Source of the DNA: Bolinopsis microptera
Lineage: Eukaryota > Ctenophora > Tentaculata > Lobata > Bolinopsidae
Direction: 5' to 3'
Length of the DNA: 60,000 bases
NCBI RefSeq assembly: GCF_026151205.1
Contig: NC_087080.1
Location: 10,217,837-10,277,836 of the forward strand
Below, piece after piece: positions 14,701-24,141 of the stretch; position 1 is the stretch's first letter; each line of letters opens with the position of its first letter. Position numbers and translations under genes: made by a program. The notes beneath the pieces were generated by a model that did not search any database, was not told where the DNA came from, and saw nothing but the letters and a program-made list of their open reading frames with translations.

Positions 14701-15480
14701 ATCTAATCCACGAAATAACCATTTAAAAAACTCAAAATAGCCTCACTTCTCAACAATATTCTTCTGGATTTCGTTCTTTAACTCGTCTATCAGCCTCAGT
14801 GTGTAATTACGAGTACTAAGCAGTAAACATGTAAGTACCTACATTTCAACTATTTACAACAACAATCTCCTAACCGGGTGCTCTAACGCAGAGTACGTGA
14901 TCAAATCAACAGATATTAACAGCTTGAGTGTACAACAGTCCACCATCTCCACCAGCACTCTAATAAAGAATATTTCTATAATGTAATTGTCTCCTTACAT
15001 GCTACACATCAAGCAAACTATTCTAGTACCTAGTTGAGCGTGTAGTTCGTAATATCGTTTCTTCTGCTCCGTTATACTTTTATACATTGTATTGATGATG
15101 ATAGTGTATCAGTGTATGTTTCATTAGTCATTTGGCCGCTAGACTGGTAACCTTATTAAGATATCCCTACCAACAGTGATTTAGATAGAGTTGTGTATTG
15201 GCAACTAGTAGCATAGCCAGTTGGAAATCCTTGCTTCGACTATATATTAACTCTGTCTCCCTGTTCCACTGTGGTTTGAGAGAGTTGTTAGCTTAGTTGT
15301 TAGCTTAATTACCAATAACATCATATTCAACAATGAACTGCTAACTTTACAACTACTCGACTATTGGAGCTGTTTATCTAACTCAGTTAACAACCAGAGC
15401 TGGCTTAGAGCCAGTATTTAGCTGGTTGAAGTTTAAACAAACGTTGTTACCAATCACTTTTTAAGTTTGAAGAAATATTC
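8724..15480. other. intergenic, no confident gene
   Basis: No ORF here has a recognisable domain. Two overlapping 70-95 codon ORFs at 14189-14556 in different frames look like chance or old relics. Apart from a 33-bp tandem repeat at 13.1 kb, I see only AT-rich unique sequence. Confidence 0.5.
13098..13190. repeat. 33-bp tandem repeat, about 2.8 copies
   Basis: A 33-bp unit beginning ATTAAGCTAGGAAACTACTG is repeated at 13098, 13131 and 13164. The third copy decays after about 26 bp. Copies one and two differ by a single base in the unit interior, indicating a recent duplication. Confidence 0.85.
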
Positions 15481-15640
15481 TGTAAAACCCTCTGGTGTCG
15501 AGATTACTCCATCAGATCCCAAATTCGGATCCACTACTGTTAAGGAGACCCGCATCCAGTAGGGACTGTCAGCGGTAAGCTACAGCTCCTGCTGGTAATC
15601 GACTCGGAAAACAGTGGTGGTCCCCGTTTTTGGGTTGGAA

Positions 15641-18600
15641 ATGATGAAAACCAGATCTAAATCAGTTGAGAACAAAAATACCGATTCTAGTAGGCTTACT
15701 TATCCAGATCAATGTACAGACCCAGAAGAAACAAATAAAACTGTCTCTCAAGCAATCAAGGATTTGAGGACACTTACCGAGACTTGTCCAATATGCGATC
15801 TTAAAGTGACTGAGTATGACGATGGCTTGCTGTGCGAAAGATGTCACTCATGGCATCATAGGACTTGCTTGAAGATCAGTAAAACAGAATACAAGAAATT
15901 GAGTGAAAGCGATGATGAATATCTATGTACAAGATGCATAAAAACAACATCAAAGGACGCTGATACTGTGGTAGAAGAGGCAAAGGAGTGCTGTTTCCCA
16001 GATCATGAAAATGTAAGTGATCCATCTCGATTGAAATTAGGACCATGGAATAGTTGGGAAGTTCTGACAAAATGTGAGGAAATATATGGTGTTATAGTTA
16101 AATGGAGAAGAAACATATTTTTGCTTCCCTCAGGGGCGGCAGGAAAAGCATTCATCGAAGAAATGACTAAAGTGGCCAACAATTTCACGTCAGGCAGTGC
16201 TATGGAATCAGTGACCATGACCCTTTTGATGATAATGCCATCACTGCTGTTGCAGAAACCCTCAAAGAGGTCCAAAGCAAAGGAACACACTGAAGTGTTG
16301 AAGAGAAGACTTGTTTTGTGGCAGGCAGGTAAGCTAGAAGAGCTGCTGCGAGAAGGACAGGAGATTCAGAGGAGATTGGGAAAGGGGAAGCATAAACATG
16401 GCCATGTTGAGAGAGTCTTCACTCGACTCATGATGAAAGGAAAAGTCAGTGCAGCAATGCGGTGGATTGGTGAAAATGCCACCGGGATTCTTGAACCTAC
16501 TCCAGATGTGATTAAAGTGCTGAAAGAGAAGCATCCCAAGGCATCACCTGCATCAAAGGGAAGCTGTCTGAGTGGACCAGCGAAGAGGGTAGAGCCGGTT
16601 ATCTTTGACAGTATTGACGGGGAATCGATAAGACAAGCAGCAAAGAGAGTACAGGGTGCTGCAGGGCCTTCAGGAATGGATGCGGATGCATGGATGAGAC
16701 TACTGTGTTCTAAACAGTTTGGTAAGAAGTGTGAGGATCTATGTAATGCCATAGCAGGGATAGCAAGGAAACTATGTGTCCGGAATTTGGATCCATCGCT
16801 GTTGACCTCATTGACAGCATGTCGACTTGTCCCCCTGGATAAAAAGCCTGGAGTCAGGCCAGTAGGCATAGGTGAAGTCTTAAGAAGGATAATAGGGAAA
16901 ACAGTAATGACCCTCCTACAGAAAGATCTGGTTGGAGCAACTGCTCCTATTCAAGTTTGTGCTGGTCTTCAGGGAGGAGTGGAAGCAGCAGTCCATGCTG
17001 CAAGGGACTGCTTTGAAGACCCTGAAACTGAAGCTATCATCTTAGTGGATGCAGAGAATGCATTCAACTTGCTGAACCGAGAGGCTGCTCTCAACAACAT
17101 GAACATCGTATGTCCAGAAGTTGCTACTTACATTATGAACACCTACAGAATGCCTGCTAGACTGTTCATGGCAGGAGGAGATGAGCATCTTTTTAGTGAA
17201 GAAGGGACCACACAAGGTGATCCACCTGCCATGGGATTTTATGCCTGTGGTACAATACCATTGATTGATGCAGGAAACATTGAGAGAAAGGTGACTCAGA
17301 TCTGGTATGCTGATGACTCTGCTGCTGGGGGAAAACTGGAGGAAATAAGGAAGTGGTGGGATAACCTCTGTATTAAAGGACCACTCTTTGGATACAACCC
17401 TAAATCTTCTAAAACATGGGTGATAGTCAAGCCTGAGCACGAAGAGAAGGCAAGAACCCTATTCCCAGATGTCAATGTGACAAGCATTGGTCGACGATAT
17501 CTGGGCAGCTTCATTGGAACAGACCAAGGAAAAGAGGCTTTCATTGAGGAAAAAGTTCAAGAATGGTGTCGTGATCTTAAACAGTTAAGTGATATAGCAT
17601 CAAGAGAACCTCAAATAGCATACAGTGCATACATGTATGGGCTTAGTAAAAGATGGAACTATGTGTGCAGAACTACCCGAGGAGTTGCAGATTGGCTCAC
17701 TCCTCTAGAACAAGTAACACGTGATGAGTTTATCCCAGCTATCATTAACAGGCTGTTTAGCTGCACTGATGAACTAAGGAACATAATGGCTCTACCACCA
17801 AGATATGGAGGATTGGGTATACCAGTTATGATGGAAATGGCAGACCGAGAGTACAATTTCTCATGTAAAGCCACAAAACCCCTTAAAGAAGCTATTCTCA
17901 AGCAGATAGACAACTACACAGAGGACTGGAGACACAGTAAAGAAGTGAAAACTGAGATAACGACTGAACGAAATCTCTTCTATCGACAAAAACAAGCAGA
18001 AATATGCCAGGAGCTTGAGTCAACACCACTGGCAAAGTTGATGTTCCAACTAGCGGCTGAGAAAGGGGCAAGTGCTTGGTTAACAGCACTACCTTTAAAA
18101 GAGTATGGATATCTGATGAATAAACAACAGTTCTCAGATGCAATAGCTCTCAGATACAACCTGAACTTAAAGGACTGCCCTAAGACATGTACGTGTGGCC
18201 AGAAATACTCAGCAAACCATGCGCTCATCTGCAAGCTTGGTGGATATGTGTCACTGCGGCACAACTCGCTGAGAGACACCTTTGCAGAACTAATGAGAAC
18301 TGTGAAATGCAAGGATGTGCAGACTGAGCCAGTTCTTCTACCAGTTGATGGTCTAGAATTACCAAAGGGAACAGTCCTAGGAGACCAAGCCAGGCTGGAC
18401 ATTTCTGCAAGATCGATTTGGAATGCTTCAGAGAGGGCATTTTTTGATGTAAGGGTATTTCATGCCCCAGCCCCCTCCAATGCAAGCAAATCGATACCAG
18501 CAATGTACCTGTCCCATGAAAATGAGAAAAAGCGATGTTACAATGCAAGGGTTCTTGAAGTGGAGAAAGGAAGCTTCACACCTTTAGTGTTCTCGACTTC

Positions 18601-18829
18601 TGGTGGAATGGGTGGTGAAGCTGAGAGACTGGTCAAGAAACTGGCCAGTAAGATGGAGTACCACACTGGCCAGAGGTACTCAGACGCTGTAGGATACATC
18701 AGAAAGCGCCTTCGCTTTGAAATCCTTAGAACAACAGTGATATCTCTCCGTGGAGACAGAGGTGCGAGAAAAAACATTGTTGATATAAACAGTCTAGATC
18801 TTAACTTGGAGCCACAAGGCCAAGGGTAA
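15641..18829 (+). CDS. Non-LTR retrotransposon polyprotein: PHD finger, reverse transcriptase, restriction-like endonuclease
   Basis: Intact ORF of 1062 residues from the ATG at 15641; the frame is open back to 15614, but that first codon is GTG. Residues about 49-99 form a PHD-type Cys4-His-Cys3 zinc finger (CPIC, CERC, WHHRTC, CTRC). The reverse transcriptase core follows: a finger motif with KPGVRPVGIGEVLRR (about 400), motif A VDAENAFN (about 468), motif B EGTTQGDPP (about 520) and catalytic YADD (about 555). A C-x-C...H...C knuckle lies at about 845-866. The C-terminus matches a restriction-like endonuclease (ARLDIS, FFDVRVF, EKKRCYN, LEVEKG; about 914-975), the layout of R2/R4/NeSL-class LINEs that nick target DNA and prime reverse transcription from it. 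The N-terminal PHD finger in place of the usual C2H2/Myb target-recognition domains is distinctive. No frameshift or stop interrupts it, so the copy is young and perhaps active. The 5' UTR may begin near 15485 and the 3' UTR end near 18960; I could not fix either end and saw no clear target duplication. Confidence 0.9.
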   Translation: MMKTRSKSVENKNTDSSRLTYPDQCTDPEETNKTVSQAIKDLRTLTETCPICDLKVTEYDDGLLCERCHSWHHRTCLKISKTEYKKLSESDDEYLCTRCIKTTSKDADTVVEEAKECCFPDHENVSDPSRLKLGPWNSWEVLTKCEEIYGVIVKWRRNIFLLPSGAAGKAFIEEMTKVANNFTSGSAMESVTMTLLMIMPSLLLQKPSKRSKAKEHTEVLKRRLVLWQAGKLEELLREGQEIQRRLGKGKHKHGHVERVFTRLMMKGKVSAAMRWIGENATGILEPTPDVIKVLKEKHPKASPASKGSCLSGPAKRVEPVIFDSIDGESIRQAAKRVQGAAGPSGMDADAWMRLLCSKQFGKKCEDLCNAIAGIARKLCVRNLDPSLLTSLTACRLVPLDKKPGVRPVGIGEVLRRIIGKTVMTLLQKDLVGATAPIQVCAGLQGGVEAAVHAARDCFEDPETEAIILVDAENAFNLLNREAALNNMNIVCPEVATYIMNTYRMPARLFMAGGDEHLFSEEGTTQGDPPAMGFYACGTIPLIDAGNIERKVTQIWYADDSAAGGKLEEIRKWWDNLCIKGPLFGYNPKSSKTWVIVKPEHEEKARTLFPDVNVTSIGRRYLGSFIGTDQGKEAFIEEKVQEWCRDLKQLSDIASREPQIAYSAYMYGLSKRWNYVCRTTRGVADWLTPLEQVTRDEFIPAIINRLFSCTDELRNIMALPPRYGGLGIPVMMEMADREYNFSCKATKPLKEAILKQIDNYTEDWRHSKEVKTEITTERNLFYRQKQAEICQELESTPLAKLMFQLAAEKGASAWLTALPLKEYGYLMNKQQFSDAIALRYNLNLKDCPKTCTCGQKYSANHALICKLGGYVSLRHNSLRDTFAELMRTVKCKDVQTEPVLLPVDGLELPKGTVLGDQARLDISARSIWNASERAFFDVRVFHAPAPSNASKSIPAMYLSHENEKKRCYNARVLEVEKGSFTPLVFSTSGGMGGEAERLVKKLASKMEYHTGQRYSDAVGYIRKRLRFEILRTTVISLRGDRGARKNIVDINSLDLNLEPQGQG

Positions 18830-19190
18830 TTTTTGATTGTTAAGGGAATTTTTTGAATTCTTAAAGGGTTGATTTTATATAGGGTCATTGCTATATTATG
18901 TGTATATTGTTTGAATAATTTTATATATATTTTTATTTAGCTGGTTCTACACCGGGACTTGTTCATTCTAGAAACTAGGCCGGCATTCGTGACATTCTTG
19001 TGCTAATTTTCATACGATCTTCATTCCTCTAAGTTATAGCACCAATGGTGCTGCACCATAATATATAATATCATAACTAATGGATAAGAGTAAAACACCA
19101 GCCCAGGTTGAAATACCCCACTGTTCACTTCTCAAACTACCAGCCTAACCTCCATTTTCCTCCTGTTCACCAGATTGCTAACCATTTACC

Positions 19191-20384
19191 ATGTGTCCTA
19201 GGAACGCAGTTCTAAATCAGCATAGACGGGACAGAATGGCTTCCAGAAAACAAATCCTAGTGGGGTTCTTCATGGTCCTGACCCTGACCCTCATGCTCTT
19301 CTTCATGACCAGCGACTACAGCTTCGCACTCTCATTCCGAGCTAACTCCCACCCGCTTCAGATAAAGGACGAGGAGAGCTTGGTGAAAGGGAACCCAAAG
19401 TTCTTTGGTGGTGAGGATGTAGAGGTAGTGGTGTATGAGGGGAAGGAGGGGGAGGTGGTTCCTGAGGGACTCATACCGACTGATAGCACGCATTCTACAG
19501 TAGTGATTATCAATACTGGAGAGGAGAAAACGATGGAGGAGATTGCTGATGAGATGAGGAACGGAGGAGACTGGATGGTCGGGGAGGCGGACAGAGGTAA
19601 CGAAATTGAGTATCCAAAGGTGGAAATAAATCACGGTGTTGAAGTGAACCCTGCAGAGCCTACTGAGGGCACCACCCCATCCCCAGAGCCTACTACTACG
19701 GTGAAGAGTACAACAACAGAGAACACCACCACTGAAGTTACCACCACAACTACCACACCCACCCCCACAACAACACCAGAACCAGCTACTACTTCTAGTT
19801 CCCCTATTATGAAGGAAGACAAGAAGGGTGTCAAGATGAATTGGAAGAGAGATGTTGGTAATATGGTCACCACAGAGACGGACCCCCAGTCCGTCAGCTC
19901 CACAGGTGCTCCTTCCTTCTCATTACCTTCTTCAGAACCAACTACAGAGTCAGTATCACAGCAACATGATCTTCAGACCAAATCAACAGTAAAGTTACCA
20001 TCATTATCATCAGAGTCAGTACCAGTGGTCACACAAGATTTCACTGACAGTAACACTGAAACAGCTGACAAATCTGCAGCTTCCCAGACTGTGACCCAAA
20101 CGGGTCCCATGGTCACAGATTTTGGCACGTCGACAGAACAAGGGGTGGACAACCATAGCATAACCGGGACCCCTAAAACTGTCAGTTTCAATCAGAGCAG
20201 TAGTCCAATGAACAATACAAATCATAACAGCAGTGATGCTGCTTCTACAGTAGACTCTAATTATCAGATTCATAATCAAGACAGTCTCCAAGGTGAGGGA
20301 CCAGTTGTTATTGAAAACAATGATTTACCAGAAGAATATCTGTCAGATGAGTGGGACGACAGTGGTGAGAACTCATTTGTTTGA
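19191..20384 (+). CDS. Ser/Thr-rich (mucin-like) type II membrane protein, unknown family
   Basis: Intact ORF of 397 residues. The N-terminus has a short basic segment (residues 1-19, RRDRMASRKQ) then one hydrophobic helix (about 20-45), the topology of a type II membrane or signal-anchored Golgi/cell-surface protein. Met16 is an alternative start that leaves the anchor intact. The stalk has a Thr/Pro-rich mucin-like block (about 160-205), Ser/Thr-rich segments and several N-x-S/T sites, so heavy glycosylation is likely. The C-terminus is acidic and ends in DEWDDSGENSFV; the acidic-flanked Ser-Gly there could accept a glycosaminoglycan chain (inference). A pyrimidine-rich tract ending in CAG at about 19173 could be a splice acceptor for an upstream non-coding exon. 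AATAAA at 20741-20746 suggests the mRNA end. No catalytic domain is visible, and I do not recognise the family. It begins about 360 bp after the retrotransposon ORF, on the same strand. Confidence 0.7.
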   Translation: MCPRNAVLNQHRRDRMASRKQILVGFFMVLTLTLMLFFMTSDYSFALSFRANSHPLQIKDEESLVKGNPKFFGGEDVEVVVYEGKEGEVVPEGLIPTDSTHSTVVIINTGEEKTMEEIADEMRNGGDWMVGEADRGNEIEYPKVEINHGVEVNPAEPTEGTTPSPEPTTTVKSTTTENTTTEVTTTTTTPTPTTTPEPATTSSSPIMKEDKKGVKMNWKRDVGNMVTTETDPQSVSSTGAPSFSLPSSEPTTESVSQQHDLQTKSTVKLPSLSSESVPVVTQDFTDSNTETADKSAASQTVTQTGPMVTDFGTSTEQGVDNHSITGTPKTVSFNQSSSPMNNTNHNSSDAASTVDSNYQIHNQDSLQGEGPVVIENNDLPEEYLSDEWDDSGENSFV

Positions 20385-20765
20385 ATGAACTGTAAAGATG
20401 ATTAAATTATTGGGAAAATGTTAGCTATGATTTTTAGAGTAAACTTAGTGCTATGTTCAGACTTCAGTATGACGAAAGAATCGAGAAGAATTATCTCGTG
20501 AGTTTATGAAAGAAGCTTTTCTGTAGATATTGTCAAAAACACATTTTTAGACCGTAGATTGTACATAGATAGGCAATTTGACTAAGGACTTTGCATAAGT
20601 AGACTCAATTATGTGGCCCCGTAGAAATCAAGCTTTTCTCTTCTTCTTATGCATAGAATACATCATCTTGGTAAGCAACAATCAGATATAATTGAGGAAT
20701 CCTTGAGTCTACACGTACCTTGTAAGTAGATGTAATCAATAATAAACTTGGTGCCATATCAGGTG

Positions 20766-22700
20766 TTAAGTTATGCATTAGATTAATGATATTCATTAGT
20801 TATATACCCTCACAATAGGTACATAATAAAGTACATAATAATCTACACAGGCAGTTGAAATATGTTAAATTTAGTTCGAAGATATGTAAAATATTTGGTA
20901 GAAAAGTACCACTTAAAACAAGTCTACGCTCATTTAATTCATAAAAAAGAGGCCCCATTCCAGAACCTTTGGAAGCACAAAACTATGGAACTACATTACA
21001 CGAAATAACCTCAGAAATTAGCTGTATCTTTCTGTATAAAACGTTTCTCCCAGCAGTATTCGTGAATCCTTAGTCGCCACACTAACTTAAGTAGTTACAC
21101 TTATGATTCATACAGGTATTTGGATGAAGTCACGTCTATTCTAACCTTCACTTTTCACGGATTTGCGCAAAATTCACTTGTAATATACTCCCATGAGTGT
21201 AGTTTACAGATTTCTCGTTTTGATTTTGTTTTGTTAAGAACTGTTATAAGTTATTGTGTTTTCATTCGTTACCATTCCGTAACAACAAGTTACAAATGGT
21301 GATCCAGTTAAAGGGCACGGCTTCAACCACCACCATCACGCATGCTCAACTTTTTAAAGCTAAGATATGCAGATTAGATCATCAAACGCAATCACAAGCA
21401 CAAAGTTTAAAGATAAGAAGCGATCCTGCGAAAAAGCTCTCAAATGCATTGTTCGGGCTCTCCGATGGATATTGTGCAAAACAATAACAGATTAGTGTTA
21501 AACTTGGCGAGTTTTAAAGAGTTTATTAGATCACACTGTCCCTGTTATAACAGAGATCTTAACGCCGTCACATAATATGTGATTATGATGAAATTGGTTA
21601 CTAACATTCTATGTATACGTAATGTACGTAGCTACAGCATTCTTTGCGTTGATAAGTAACACTTATATACAGAACCAGTTATATTAAAGTCTTAGACTTA
21701 CAGTGGCAGTACTATTTCCCATCCTTTATTATCGCTGACAGTAAACAAGTTGCTTCATCATGAACATGGCAACTTGACAACCGTGCCACAATAAGATTGG
21801 CTATCACGGGTTGCATTGAATGCAGACAAACCACACTTTCGCAATTCGCATGACTAAAGCTAGATTGATCATGAGACAGAATGGTCCGAGAGCTTCAGCT
21901 CGTGCTTGCGAATAGGAAGCTGGTTGTCTCCGAGGAAATCACGAGGGAAATGATTGTGAAAAAAGCTGAGTTTTTGAGGAAAAAAGCAGTTAACATGTTG
22001 TGTTTTAGACTCGAGATAACGTGATAAAAGTTCACGTTTAAGAATAGAATTGATAATCCTCACGAATATTTTATGAGTCGGTAGGGGCTGTGGAACAAAG
22101 TCGGACAAATGCAGTCGAACAATCAAATCTCACACGCAATCAAATGAACGCACTGGTTTTGACAGTGAAAAACTAACGAAAACGCTCGATCTTACCACTT
22201 ACACGCGCGTGTAACCCCTTGGCGCCAAATTTAAGTCATTTATTTAATCTGCGTGTGACAATAGTTCCATTGTGGTGGTGCTCTTTTCATGATTAAAGCA
22301 CTGTTTTCTGCACTTTCGTTTGAACCGCCCTTCTTTTGAGCTGTTCTCAGGCCCGCTGAAATCATCATATTTCAAAGAAGAAAGTAGCGATTTCGAAAAT
22401 TCCTTTCGGCTTTTTGTTTCACGATGGTGTAATCTGACATTTAAAAGTTCTCCTCCACTTATCATCATGCTCTCACTACTCCAGTCCTCCGTCTCTTCCC
22501 AGAGCCCCACTCTCTCGGAGGTATGTCAAATATTTACACCCATCATTTATCTGCAGGTTATGCATGACAACTTCCCGCCATACAGCTGTGCTCCGTTAAT
22601 AGAAGCTTACATCATCTACGTCATGTATTAAAGGATATGTCGACCTGTCTCTCTGCTTCATTCACCAAGTAGCCATACGCCAGAACACTACTTAACATTG
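20766..22700. other. intergenic, no confident gene; E2F-like palindrome at 22219-22228
   Basis: No supported gene. ORFs of 80-103 codons overlap on both strands at 21.9-22.6 kb without recognisable domains. TTGGCGCCAA at 22219-22228 is a perfect E2F/DP-type palindrome, just after CACGCGCGTG. This is the GC-rich edge of a likely promoter region that continues to about 23.1 kb. Confidence 0.4.
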
Positions 22701-22704
22701 CTCC

Positions 22705-22847
22705 CACGTGACCAGTCTAAGAACCAATCAGAGCACAGAATTGTAACCACGTGACCTCACCACCAACCAATCAGGAGCCGCTAGAACACAACATGCTCAC
22801 CACGTGACACAAACTGACCAATAAGAACACCGCATTCAGACCACGTG
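22705..22847. promoter_or_regulatory. regular array of CACGTGAC and CCAAT boxes
   Basis: CACGTG occurs at 22705, 22748, 22801 and 22842, each read in the same sense as CACGTGAC. CCAAT boxes start at 22724, 22767 and 22818. The E-box to CCAAT distance is 19, 19 and 17 bp. CACGTGAC is a preferred USF/TFE-type site and CCAATCAG a preferred NF-Y site. The fixed spacing suggests a composite promoter module, perhaps bidirectional. Two more CCAAT-type boxes lie at about 23026 and 23064. No flanking coding exon was found. Confidence 0.6.
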
Positions 22848-24054
22848 ACATATGATAGCCCTGATCCTGGAGACAAATTACATTACTTATTATCAGCTGG
22901 CGGGGCTGAAGGGTTTCGGAACCTATTTCAGACCCGAAGTCGTCAACCAACCTCAAGCTCCATCAGCGAGCTGTGAAGTGGTTTTATTGTTCTGAATCAG
23001 CTCGGTCCACGATGCCCTCCCTCGATTAGCCAATTGCCGTCACCAGATTATAATACTGCGTTCTGATTGGATATCGTGAATCTCGCTGAGCCTAGCAGTC
23101 TGAATCTAAGGTTCACTCGATTACGGAGTGGTTTTAATTCATAAAACAGACCTGGCCGGACCTCGGTAAACCCATTAAAGTGGAGACAAATGTACTGCTA
23201 AAATGGGTTCATATCGTGTATCATTACAGAGTGCAGGATTATAATTCCTATATATTGTATTATTATTGGGAAATTATAATACCCTCGGTAATACATCACC
23301 CAAAAGCTGAAGTCTGTACTAATCGATATCATTAAACTGTACGTCCAGGTTTATTAAACCTGCAAATTGAGGGGGTGTTTGACGGGGTGTATGCAGGGTA
23401 TGAGGTTTGGTGCCAGGCATGAAGTATGAACTAGACTGATATGTCACGTCCTGAGCTTAGAGTCCGGTAACAGTTAGTGCCGTAACAGTTAGTTCCTTGC
23501 AATTTCATAGAATGTTTTGGCATTTGAAAGGTTTATCAGACTATGTCAGTCATGTTTCAATGGTATCCAAATATTTTGTAATTCGATCTTTGGCGAAGGA
23601 AACAATGGAGGAATATTGGACATTGGTGCTATATCTAGGGTACATTTCTAGAATTTTATGGCCTGCACAGTAATTACTACTCAACGTATGACCGAATATC
23701 TTGCCGTTCTATTCCTGGGAACGTATTTGACATTTTCATGGATTCACATTGCACTTTGAATACCTAGCAACATTGGCCATGACACTGATGTCATGTTCCC
23801 TACTTTTTTCAGTCCAACTCAAACAAACCCTCACGTTTCTTCCGTGTCTCTGTCGTCCGCCACGCACGAAGTCATCACGAACCGGGATCCGGGATAAGAG
23901 TCCGGCCGGAGAAACCCCCCAACTCCAGCCTCCCCAACTTTAGCATCTCCCTGTACCTGACCGTCCAATTAGGTGTCTCAGTTCGGTGGAACAACACAAT
24001 ACCTTGTTTTCATCACGATATAATATTATGCGGAATATAATATATGTATCGTAC
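22848..24054. other. intergenic, nothing further recognised
   Basis: No coding or repeat feature that I can support. Confidence 0.4.
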
Positions 24055-24141
24055 CACGTGTCATCCCGCTACCCTCTCTACTTTACTAATTTACACGTGC
24101 ATTTTTCTGACTTCCACGTGCAACAAATCAAATGACACGTG
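24055..24141. promoter_or_regulatory. cluster of four CACGTG E-boxes
   Basis: CACGTG starts at 24055, 24094, 24115 and 24136; the last three are spaced 21 bp apart, two helical turns. No nearby ORF is recognisable. Confidence 0.55.

Noticed and set aside
22244-22631. Opposed ORFs of 88 and 103 codons near the E-box/CCAAT array
   Set aside because: They overlap on opposite strands, use weak starts and show no domain. The nearby promoter-like signals make them worth RNA evidence, but not a call.
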